64,000 nucleotides of DNA. Source: Thermothielavioides terrestris NRRL 8126 (Eukaryota > Ascomycota > Sordariomycetes > Sordariales > Chaetomiaceae). The notes beneath the pieces were generated by a model. The model was not told the DNA's origin, ran no database searches, and was given only the letters and a program-made list of their open reading frames with translations. The stretch covers positions 2,604,001-2,668,000 of the forward strand of contig NC_016460.1 in assembly GCF_000226115.1 (NCBI RefSeq). Direction: 5' to 3'. Positions 54,663 through 64,000 of this stretch are shown here, piece by piece; positions within the stretch are counted from its first letter, which is position 1, and the number at the start of each line of letters is the position of its first letter. Both the position numbers and the translations under genes were made by a program.

Positions 54663-56561
54663 ATGAGGCTGTCATCCGTGGTTCTCGCTGCCTCTCTTGG
54701 CCTGGTCCTTGCCCACGGGAATCATGGTCAGCACGTCCCCAAAATCCTAGGAGGCAGGAAGTTCCTCGCTGCTCTGCAGGCCCGGAGGAGCACAGCTCCC
54801 AATCCGCAGGGCCCTGTTAGGAGGCAGGATATGCCCGTCAAGCGGGGAGAGCACTTGAAGACCCGGCAAGTTGGCGGCGTCGACGGACGATGCGGTCCGG
54901 GCATCGGGAGCTGCGCCTCAGGGTACTGCTGCTCTCCCGAAGGGTGTGTTGTCCTGGCCGTCCAAGTATGCTCCTGATGGTGCTCAAGCTGACGCACATG
55001 ATAGCTGGTGCGGGAAGGGTATCGATTACTGCAGCGCCCCTGACTGCCAGTTGAATTACGGTTCCGGCTGTGACGCGGTAAGTTGAACTTCGAAAGGAAA
55101 TAGGGCTTCGAGCGTTTGACTGACGGAGCCTCAAGAACCAAAAGCCCAGCGGAGCAGACACTTCCGGGGTTCCCCGCCCCAAGCTGGGCAGCGTCCCCTA
55201 TGGAGGAGCGGGTATCTACGACTGCGTAAACGCGGGCGATATCGCCGTGACCTTCGATGACGGGCCATACATTTACACAAACGACCTGCTGGACAAACTG
55301 AAGGTCCGTCGTGAACGGGGCATATAATTTCCACTCTGGGATCGAAGCGCTGACACGGAAGCAGAGCTACGGCGCTAAGGCAACGTTCATGATCACAGGG
55401 AACAACCTGGGCAAGGGAATGATCAACGACCCGTCAACCATCTATCCTGCCATCATCAAAGTAAGAGATGTTGGTGGATCTGGTGGTGGAATCTCACTGA
55501 CCTACGAGACGTTAGAGGATGCATGCCGAAGGACACCAGATTGCCAGCCACACCTGGTCCCATCAAAACGCCAGCCAGTTGACAAACACGCAGTTCACAA
55601 ACCAGATGGTGTGGAACGAGATTGCACTCAACTCCATCCTCGGTTTCTTCCCCACGTACATGAGGCCCCCCTATTCCATCTGCGAGAAGAACTGTCAGAA
55701 CATCCTGTCAAAGCTCGGCTACCACATCATCTATTTCGACCTCGACACCGAAGGCTACCTCAACGACGACCCGACCCTCATCCAAAACAGCAAGGACATC
55801 TGGGACCAAGCGGTTGACGGGTCCGACCCGACGAAAGACAGCTTCCTGCAGATCGAGCACGACATTCACTACCAGACCGTGTACAACCTGACAGACTACA
55901 TCCTCACCTCACTATTCGAGCTGGGTTACAGATCCGTGACCGTGGGCGAGTGCCTGGGCGATCCCGCTTCCAATTGGTACCGCGCGGGCCCCAGCGGCAC
56001 CAACACCAGTAAGCCTACACCCCCCACGCGGACCACGGCCTCCGTTGCTCCGACGCGAACTGGTGTGAGCGTTGATGGTAGTTGCGGAAACGGCGTGACG
56101 TGCGCCGGCAGCAGGTTCGGCACCTGCTGCTCCGCCTACGGCTACTGCGGCACCACCGATGACTACTGCTCGCTCGACAACGGCTGCCAGGTCGCGTGGG
56201 GCAGCTGTGACGGGGCGGGGACGACGACGAGCATCACGACGGGGACGACCATTAGCACGAGGTCGACCTCCCTCCCGTGTAAGTAAACTTTCACGGTCGC
56301 CACGCAAGTGGCCAGCCAGCCGCGAGGCCACTAACTAACCTCAGTCCTTTTCATATCATCTATCTAGCCACGTCCACGGCACCCCCGGCCCAAACCGGTC
56401 TGGCAGTCAGCACTGACGGCCGCTGTGGCGCCGAGGTCCAAGAGACCTGTGCCGGTAGCTCTTTCGGCCCCTGCTGCAGCCCGGCCGGGAAGTGCAGCTC
56501 CAACACGATCTCGTGCCTAGCCCTCTTGGGTTGCCAGAAGGCTTATGGGACTTGCATCTAG
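54663..56561 (+). CDS. Chitin deacetylase (CE4) with three CBM18 modules
   Basis: Secreted enzyme converting chitin to chitosan. Six exons: 54663-54943, 55005-55077, 55136-55303, 55365-55460, 55516-56278, 56368-56561; 524 residues, all joins in phase. Signal peptide [19 protein letters not shown]. First hevein-like module ([14 protein letters not shown] to YGSGCDA, about residues 78-120) is split by intron 1. The polysaccharide deacetylase domain keeps all motifs: TFDDGP, HTWSH (metal His), RPPYS, the DLDTEGY loop and LQIEHDIH with the catalytic His. After a Thr/Pro linker come two more eight-cysteine chitin-binding modules ([16 protein letters not shown]..., [18 protein letters not shown]...), the last in its own exon. 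A role in wall remodelling or in masking chitin is expected from the family. Confidence 0.93.
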
Positions 56562-57515
56562 ATAGATGTGATGTGCATGAGAGGGTTTCCAGATGAAAAG
56601 ACCCTGCTGTTTCCTCGATCATCCTTCTCTCCTTCCTCTGTTTGTATATAGTGACGACGCACACGGCATGTGGAAGGACGCAATTGCCCTTGGAAAATAG
56701 GGGGGGTTTCCGTCTTCTTCATACAGCATGGAGCTTGACATAGGGGTGGTGGGTTAATCCCGAGCATACCCGCTCTGTCAAGCGCTTTGAACCTCATCCG
56801 GGGCGTGAGCACAGGCATGGTGCTGGGCGGCCACGTAAGAAAATTGGAAAATGGAGAGCGAAAAGGGTCTTCAGCAAAGTTCGCCAGTTATCCCTGCCTC
56901 CGTCCTCGCGCAGGTCGAGAGGAAAGGTCCTGCTCGGAGCCCTCGTAGAGAATGGAGGGTGTACCGCCCTTGCCGAGCTGGTGCAGGCAAGATGATCCTA
57001 TCCTTGTTGCTGGGGGGAGACACCTCGCTCGCACCCTCGCCGGAAACCGGCTCAACCACAAGGCCACCCGGCTTCTGGGGAAGTCGTGGAGCTCTGGATA
57101 TGTATATCAATACAAGTCTCCTCAGTGTGTCTGTCCCATGTACTCAATCGGCTTTTGTCTCGATTATGTCTCAATTATGCTGGCTGTTGCCCGGAAAGAA
57201 CCTGAACATCTGTATCAAACATGTCATGCACACCCACATCATCACCCATGTACATACATACATGCTAACCCATTCCCTTCATTACCTCATCATCCTGCAT
57301 CAAACGCTCATTGCGCAATGCCCGCACCGAGCGTTGTGAACATAACCGCCCATGCCTCACATACAAATGCTTGTAACTTAACTTACCCCCCCAGGCCGGC
57401 TGGGTTGGGAACGCACCTCTGCTTCGAGTCCAAAACCTCACTTATTAGCTTCATGTCGTCCAGAATCCAACAATCCAAAACGCCGAGCCATCTCTATCCA
57501 GCTGCGCCAATCGCA
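56562..57515. other. Spacer between convergent genes
   Basis: 954 bp with the 3' ends of the deacetylase (+) and zinc-finger (-) genes. Short open frames only; CATACATACATG-type short repeats near 57250-57265. Confidence 0.55.
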
Positions 57516-60099
57516 CTACTCTAGTTGCGAGGGATACTCAAACGTAAAAGCGGGAGGTGAAGACTGCGATTGCAGGTTCGGGTCCGGGTAAAACAGATGG
57601 AAGGCGGCGTCCTCGTAGTGGGCCGTCGTCTCCTGGTCTGGTAGTGGTATGAAGCCGAGCTGTTGGCTGTTCTGCGGGGACGGTGTGCTGGTGGCCGCCG
57701 CGAGCGGTTTTGCAAAGGGGTTGTTGTCCCCCCACGAAAGCCCCTGGTTGAATGCTGGATCGTCTTGTGATTTCTCCGCCGCATTGGACGGTGGCATCAT
57801 CGGTCTTGTGTCCGCTTGTTCGCCCGTGCCCGCGCCGGGGAGGAGCTCGGCGAGGCTGCCGCGCCGTTGGTCGCTGCCGTAGCCCGAGTCGGGGATGGAC
57901 GGTGGCGGAGGCTGGTGTGCTTGGCTTGCGGAGCCGTCGCTCTTGTGGGCCGGAAGCTCCGCCCGCCGCGGAGGCGGACTCAAGGGTACGTGGTAGATGG
58001 TTGACCGGGACGCAGTGCTGAGCCCGGAGTTCATCCTGGGAAGCGACTGGCGCGGACCCTCCATGTCCTCCATTTCCTCCATGAATCGGTACACGTCAAC
58101 GTTGGTGGACTGCGAGTCCATGTGCTGGACAAGGCTGTCTCGCTCAGAGCCGTCCGGTGATGCGGAGGGGTAGCTGGTGTGCGACGTCCCAACTCCAGAG
58201 GGCCCGGTGTGCGGGCCGGTTGCTGCTTCGTGCGTCAACTTATCCTGCATAAGCTGCCTGGCGAGCAGGACCTGCGTAACGCGCTCGAGTTGCTGGTGCC
58301 TTTCACGCAAGGTGCGATGCTCCTCCTGAAGCTTGCGGTGCTCTTCGGCGGGGACCAGTGAACCTCCCCCGACAAAGCTAACAGACGAGAGTAGGCCGGG
58401 CGATGGGACCGATGTCGGTGGGGTTCCCGCCTCGTCGCAGACATTGTCGTCGTTGGAAACGAGAGGGCCGTTCAGGTGGCCGGAGAACATCCCCCGTTGT
58501 TGTTCTTTGGTCGGCTCGCTTTGCCCGGGGCCTGGTAGAGCAGTAGCAGAGTTGAGCAGCGGGGTGAAGCTCTGATACAGAACACGCCACTTCTCTCGCT
58601 TCCCCTTGGAGACCCTTTCGCACGGAAGGGACACGTGGGCGTCGAATGCTTGGCGATCGTTGAAAGTCTGCCAGCAGCACCGGCAGACGCCGGCTCTTGG
58701 GTGTCTGAAGTCAGGGTCTTCGACATCAAATGAGGATATGACTCGCTCTGTGACCTTGAAGCGATGGGCCGGTCTGCTCAGATGCCGCCTAAGAAAATAA
58801 GTGCCATTAATTCGAGAGAGCGGCAGCTCGTAACAGAGGCACTCACACCAGTGTAGAGATCTCTCGATGCACAGTGTGGCACGGCGAATATTTGTCCGAC
58901 CGATTCCTGTTGCTGTTCGATTGGAGACGTCAGCGGCCGGGCGGGCAGCCGACCGAAGGAAGCCATGAGGCAGTTTTGACTTACTATATTTGCGGGTGGG
59001 CATAGTGGAAGATGTCGGGCATGCTCTTGTCGGTGAAGTCTTCCGACGGGTCTGGCTTCGACTTCTTCTTTGGACGGAAACAATCATCACCGTCGCCACT
59101 TTGGTCTGGGAACACGCGGGCCCGCTGTCCGGTCGGCATCGCCTGGCCTGCTTGGGCTTTATGGTTGCCGGACAATGAGTTACCGCCTGCCGGCAGGGAC
59201 GATCGCCCCGTTTCTGCCGGATCGGCTTCGACGGGTTCGTGATTTCTCTTCCTCGGAGTGATGGCTTTGACAGCCATGACGGGCGACTCGATCTTGATTG
59301 CCATATCGCCAACAAACTGACCGTGATCACCACCTTGGTTGGGAACTTGGATGCCCCGAGGTGGCGTTGGCTCGGACAAGCCGGAAGCCGCTTCGGCGTC
59401 GCCAGGGTCGGTCGTCATGGCTGTCTTGTCTTCGGCGCTGTTGTAAGCCTGACTGAACATTTCGATAAACAGCTCATTCTTCCGCAGCCGCGTCGAGGGC
59501 GATGTCCATGGCAGGTAACTCCCGGCGCCTTCGGAATCCCCGTAGCCGCCGTAGAGGCTGTCATCCTCCTCGCCCACGGCATCGGCTTCGCCGTCGTCAT
59601 CGAACAGGACGAAGTCCATGTTGGGTTGAGGAACAATCGACGGTTCACAAGAAGCCGGGAGAACTGAGGGGATGTGTTCTGTTTTGGGAGCCGCATCACA
59701 GGTCTTCGGGCCATAGTCGCGGCTGGCAACTTCGGGCTGGGCCGCCAAGCGCTTGGTTTTCGATTTGCTCCTGACATAGAGCCAGTTATGGGCCTTCTCC
59801 ATGTGCTGCTTGCGATTCGATTCTCGCTTGGACCAGTAAGGGCACGGCGGGAACAGGCAGGGAAAGGTGCGCGGAGACACCGCATGCTTGTCATTGTGAT
59901 GTCGCTCTAGCTCCTTTGCGGTCGGCCAGCCGAGCGTGGCGTACTTGCAACCCGGCTCGTTGCATTTGTACGGGCGGCTGTGGGACTTTGCATGCTTGTT
60001 CAAGTCACAGAGACGGGCGAAGACCTTATGTGGACAATGCGGACAGACATGCGGCGCCGTGGTACGGGCACCCTGTGCCGGATCGGCTCGGGAAGACAT
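57516..60099 (-). CDS. C2H2 zinc-finger protein, 817 residues
   Basis: Three exons on the minus strand: 60099-58985, 58912-58847 and 58788-57516, with in-phase introns of 72 and 58 bp. Three C2H2 fingers lie near the N terminus (CPHCPHKVF..H..H; CNEPGCKYA..H..H; CLFPPCPYW..H..H, residues about 18-105), followed by a basic KSKTKR stretch, a long acidic and Ser/Pro-rich region and a nuclear-type basic patch FRPKKKSKPD. The 66 nt middle exon supplies part of a conserved segment ending RHLSRPAHRFKV. Then comes another Cys/His cluster, VCRCCWQTFNDRQAFDAHV, with WRVLYQSFTPL, and a Leu/Glu coiled coil (EEHRTLRERHQQLERVTQVLL). Similar domain order is common in ascomycete C2H2 proteins of unknown role; probably a nuclear regulator. 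Confidence 0.88.
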
Positions 60100-62471
60100 C
60101 GAATAGCGAGTGGAATGTGCAAAGCAAGTCGGCAGGCCGCCGGCACGGGCAAGAGGCGCGGGCCGCGGGGCGATGGTTCAGACGCTGAGACTGGCCGAGG
60201 AGACGTCAACACGGTGTGTCGGACAAGCCTGACTGAACACGACCCGGCTCACCAACACAGAGAGGGGTAAGCCGAGGCCGGCGTGATGAAGTGGTGAAGA
60301 GCAGAAGCAGCGCGTCGGATCTTCGCAGAGAGTCCAAGGGACCCGCCGGATGACGAGCGAGCTGTGCGGCGAGGGTCGACCAAGCCGCCTGTGGTGGAAC
60401 GAACGGTCGACGCTCAGTTCGTTGGTTTCCAGGCGACCAGGACCAACTCGAGGGATGAACCTGGGGAAACAGGCCTCGAGGATTTATGAGACGGAAGGCA
60501 TAGCCCAGACGCCTCCGGGCAGGAAGGAGAGAGAGTGTGTGTAACAAGGAAGAGCTAGGCAGCGGCAGAGAATGTATAATATGTGTGGCCTTGGTGGGGG
60601 GAAGCCAGCCAGCAAGCAAGGTGACCAAGATGAGCGGCCTCAGCCTGGTGCAAGCAAGCCGCGGGTGTGAGAGGTATGACGGAGGGCGTACTGTGTGTGT
60701 ATGGCGGAAGACAACGATGACTTGCGAACCTGCTCTCTCTTATACGAACAACTCTACATGGCCGAAGACCGCCAGGGCGTGACGGATGCACATATGCAAA
60801 CCCATGAGGATTGCGGCGGAAGACAGGCGACTGCCACCATGTTCGACCTGCCGGTTCCTGGAATCCTGGATTTCCTGTGGTTCCCATGGTTCGGACGGTT
60901 GACTTGCGTGCTTGGCGGTTGGTTGGCGCACGCCTCGGACGGCTGCGCATTCCTTGCGCAGAGGCTCAGCAGCCGCCTTGCAGGACCTCCACCCCGCCAA
61001 CCAGGTGACCCCACAGGCGAGGACCGCTGCACGGACTAAGTCGTCCTCAGTCCTTCGAGGCCCGTGCACGGACCATCCGCAGCGGTCTGCTGCCTTGCTG
61101 ATTGCTGCCTGCTGCCTGTCAGACCCCGCCGGTGGAGCACCCTGGAGAACTGAGGCGTGCGGGTTGTCGAACGCTCAACGCCAATGTCGTCATACCCAGC
61201 GCGGGTGCTCCCGCCTTTGTCGGTGCTCCCGTCCCACCCGCGAGGCCGCGAGGGACCGCGCAAGTCCTACATGAGATGAGGCTGAGGTGATCAATGCATC
61301 GGCTACACTTAGACTAGTCCCAAGGATTTCCAACAGGCGAATGCGTCGTCGTTGGTGGGCCTGAGGCCTGAACTGACGCCCCTCAACAGACCTGGCCAGT
61401 TTGGAGAGGCTTCTGCCAGCTTACTGGTGTTGCGAGGAACCCAGTGGCCGCATATGCTCGACAGAGAGCAGGCATGTGGACAAGCGACAGCCACAGTCCT
61501 GAGCAGCCGACCGCTTCTCCAGGCCATGGCGGTGAAGCTGTGGCACAAGGCGCCCCATATTAATCCCGCATCGCGCGCATGTCGGTGATTGGCCGGTCCA
61601 GGGCGTCGGGTCAGAGTGCTGTCAGCCTGCCGGAACGCCCAACGAAAGTGAACAAAATATCAACTTCTGCTCGGCATCGCGCCGTCGAATTTTCGACAAA
61701 CGTTGCATTTTGGAGCCGCCGCGACGAACGTATACTACCCGGACCATCCCGCTGCCCTTGTACCTTGGAGTGTAGGCTCAGGCCCCAAGCTAGCCACCTG
61801 ACTTGTACACCCGTCGAGTTCGCGGCCAACTTCCCAATCCAACCAGATGTCTATGCCTTGTCAACTACACGAAAAGAGCCACATCGGCAAACAACACGCC
61901 AGGCGCGCCCTTTACAGTACATTTGCGGGAAAATGACGCCAGTTCGGAAGACCGCCGCATTTTTGGATGGGGGAGACTAAGGGGGATACCGTGCCAGTGA
62001 ATACGAGGGCACGAGCACCTGTACCCCATCCCAATGGCTGGAGTCCTGCGCAAGAACCGAAGAGCCCGTGAGCCCGTCGTAGCGGCACTGGTCAGCGCAG
62101 CAAGAAGAAGAATCAGACCCGGGTGACAACCTTCATGAAAACCCCGGGTCATCGGAAGCTTGCCCGGTGTGGGCCGAGTTAGCTCTGTTCAGATGTGACA
62201 AGCCTGGCCGGACTTGACAGAGCACGGCTAACCTACACGTCCAGGCAATGAAGAATATCGTCGACGTTGACGCTTCCTCCGAAACCAAACGACGTTCGTA
62301 TAAATTCTGCAGGTTCCCTCCATGTTGCCGCCGCAGGGAGAGGAAATGACACCACGATTACCCCTAGGACGGGTATACGCTGGTCGATCCCGGCTGTGGC
62401 GTCTTCACTCGACGGCGCATATCGCTGTCCGGTCCCACTTCTTTGATGCAGCGGGAATTGAAGTACGTGGG
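60100..62471. other. 2.4 kb spacer upstream of zinc-finger gene
   Basis: Promoter side of the zinc-finger gene at the left. No gene is supportable in the rest; open frames up to 140 codons overlap one another on both strands without motifs. The right end (62233-62471) may be the decayed 3' part of the broken gene beside it. Confidence 0.5.
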
Positions 62472-62973
62472 CTAGACGCCCGGGAGCGTGTGGTCCTCCA
62501 GATAGGGCGGCTTCGCATCCCAGCCGTGGCGATCGTGCTGGCTCGCGACGAAGTCGTTGACCTTGTCGCGGAACTCTTGGCTGCCCAGCTTGACAAGGGT
62601 CAGGTTCCTTCCCATAGTCGACGAGAACGACGGGAAGGTCGACCTTGTGGTGTGCCGTGGCCCAGTCGTAGTCGTCAAACCAGAGGTTGAAGGCGAAGAT
62701 GGTCAGATAGTCCCACTCGAGGATGGTCATGAGCCTGGCGCGGCTCGCTACCGGGTCGATGCCGAGTGTGCGGCATGCGCTGATGACCACCTCGTCGTTC
62801 CCGAGGGAATAAAGGGGCGATTTGCTTCGCAAAAAGACGGCGACCCGCATAGCGCCTTGTTTCTGGAGCAGGTCGGTGACTCGCTACGACGGGTTAGAGG
62901 TATTGATAAAAACCAGAGCCATCAGTGAAGAACGATTAGGCTTATTGCTTACCTGGTCGAATTGGAGAGCCAT
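62472..62973 (-). pseudogene. Broken gene of unknown function
   Basis: The first exon encodes MALQFDQ (62973-62953); a 69 bp intron with GTAAGC and GTAG ends (62952-62884) leads to exon 2 starting RVTDLLQKQGAMRVAVFLRS and continuing in phase to LPVVLVDYGK near 62615. There the protein-like reading jumps to another frame (LTLVKLGSQEFRDKVNDFVA) and stops after TLPGV at 62472. A one-base change near 62615 explains this. In the first frame the reading stays open to 62233 but becomes Arg/Pro/Gly-rich and unnatural. I do not recognise the family. A sequencing error is the alternative; the neighbouring broken gene favours real decay. Confidence 0.55.
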
Positions 62974-63271
62974 TGTATGCGACAGGCGCCAGGTGGGCTG
63001 CGGATGGAGAGTGAAGCGAGGAGGGAACTGAGTAGAGAAGTCATCCGACCGTGCGCAGACTGCCTTGGACTATACCGTTAGGGCAACACTTGTGTGGTGG
63101 GCTGATGCTGGAGATAACATAATGTAAACATAGCGGTCAGTCAGGCGGGAGTTGCGCTCTTCGTCGGAAGCTTCCGGCTGGTCACCGAGTATGTCCTCCT
63201 GGCGTTGGTATATGCCAGATGATTCAGTGACCAGCAACGGAAGTGTCAGGTCTCATCAGAGGGCCACAACG
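62974..63271. other. Short divergent spacer between the two broken genes
   Basis: 298 bp between outward-reading starts. Nothing recognised. Confidence 0.5.
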
Positions 63272-63944
63272 ATGAGCACTTACAGCAAGCATTTCATTCC
63301 ACTTGAGTCTACTCCCGATGTCTTCAGTATGCTGATCAGTCCGCTAGGTGTTCCACCATCTCTTCGTTTAGGACGTTCTCTAGCTTCATGGGCCACATCT
63401 CTTCCCTTGTCCAATCCTCGCCCTGGTTCTTGTTATGCCGACGGCAGATGGCTATGAGAGGCGGAAAGCCGTTGAAGATACAATGTACGAGGAGAGCGGG
63501 CTGTACAAAAATATCGTCTGGCATAAGCAAACCATCAACAATGCGCGCAGTCTCTATGCTATCTTGCGAGCACTGAGTAATGGTATGTATGGTTCTTGAC
63601 GCGCTTGGTAAGTCTCATTTCTTCTTACTAGAATCTAGGAACACACTCTCTGATCGAAAGCATGATTGAAGCGCCACCAGACAAACGGGTCTTATTTCTG
63701 GAGGGCTCTTCAAACTTGAAGAAGCGTATACAAAAGTTTCCTCGCAGGATACTTCAAGGGTCCCGGATAACGCTGAAGACGAAGTTGACTTCCACTATGT
63801 TGGCTCTGCCAAGTCGCAAAACACACGCCGAGTGCCTGAGTTGGACGACGATCGGAGAGGCCCAACAGATAAAGGACTGGTGCTCGGCCTGGAAGAGCAT
63901 GTACTTGCTCCAGGTGGTGTGAATGTCATACGGAGAGATAAGAA
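63272..63944 (+). pseudogene. UCH-family (YUH1/UCHL3-type) deubiquitinase pseudogene
   Basis: Starts MSTYSKHFIPLESTPDVF, the usual opening of fungal UCH enzymes of peptidase family C12. Near 63370 the match moves to another frame, which contains an in-frame TAG at 63381 and lacks a few residues of the PRPV segment, then reads well: LALVLVMPTADGYERRKAVED and NIVWHKQTINNARSLYAIL. In functional enzymes the last segment has NNACGLY; here the Cys-Gly is Arg-Ser, so the nucleophile is gone. An intron (about 63576-63637) leads to GTHSLIESMIEAPPDKRVLFLEG, and a second frame change near 63716 precedes EDEVDFHYVG (His region) and ELDDDRRGP (Asp region). A donor-like GTAAGT at 63945 suggests a further exon beyond. 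Two frame changes, a stop and a lost nucleophile make it a pseudogene. Low similarity of function to the USP gene at 1-5060 beyond both being deubiquitinases. Confidence 0.8.
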
Positions 63945-64000
63945 CGTAAGTACGTCGTGGGTAAGCTGTCTAAGAAGGATTTGTTGTTGACACGTTTCGT

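Overview
The window is nuclear DNA of a filamentous ascomycete, most likely a sordariomycete of the Sordariales/Chaetomiaceae type. Evidence: short 55-80 bp GT..AG introns with CTAAC-like branch points, GC-rich genes in both orientations separated by kilobase spacers, fungal versions of SIN1/AVO1, LIS1/nudF, SEC12, a CBM18-bearing chitin deacetylase, and one heavily C-to-T mutated AT-rich transposon. The genus is an inference from style, not a match.

Layout. 1-5060: 3' part of a large USP-family deubiquitinase gene, open at the left edge. 6132-12434: a 6.3 kb Mutator-like (MULE) transposon with about 30 bp terminal inverted repeats and a 9 bp target duplication, destroyed by point mutation into TAG/CTA-rich DNA. 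A 370 bp non-autonomous relative (MITE) lies 26 bp beyond it (12461-12830). 13832-15889: unknown fungal protein. 16115-17401(-): PRCC-type protein. 18096-20675: SIN1/AVO1 subunit of TORC2. 21657-22181: small Ser-rich secreted, probably GPI-anchored protein. 23404-24693(-): NFKBIL1-like protein with a J-domain-like C terminus. 25772-26149 and 26232-26621: two more MITEs of the same family, in opposite orientation. 28727-30628(-): bZIP transcription factor. 30629-37981: about 7.3 kb without a supportable gene. 37982-39208: SMP-30/regucalcin-type protein. 39899-41392: LIS1/nudF (dynein regulator). 42213-43939: unknown protein with a 7-residue repeat. 44595-46877(-): LMBR1-family membrane protein. 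47562-49236: aldehyde dehydrogenase. 49902-51800: SEC12 (ER exchange factor for Sar1). 54663-56561: chitin deacetylase with three chitin-binding modules. 57516-60099(-): C2H2 zinc-finger protein. 62472-62973(-) and 63272-63944(+): two adjacent broken genes, the second a UCH-type (YUH1/UCHL3) deubiquitinase that has lost its catalytic cysteine.

Most genes are independent housekeeping genes; no biosynthetic cluster or operon-like unit is visible. Some share broad themes (ubiquitin removal at both ends; TORC2, early secretory and dynein functions; wall remodelling) but nothing shows they act together.

The most interesting content is the transposon family. Four elements (one large mutated copy, three short clean ones) share terminal repeats and each is flanked by a matching 9 bp duplication. 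In the large copy mutation looks confined mainly to CAG/CTG sites, which differs from textbook CpA-wide RIP. A second genome-scale signal is a 9-mer, TAYTCCGTA, found at least 12 times, always between genes.
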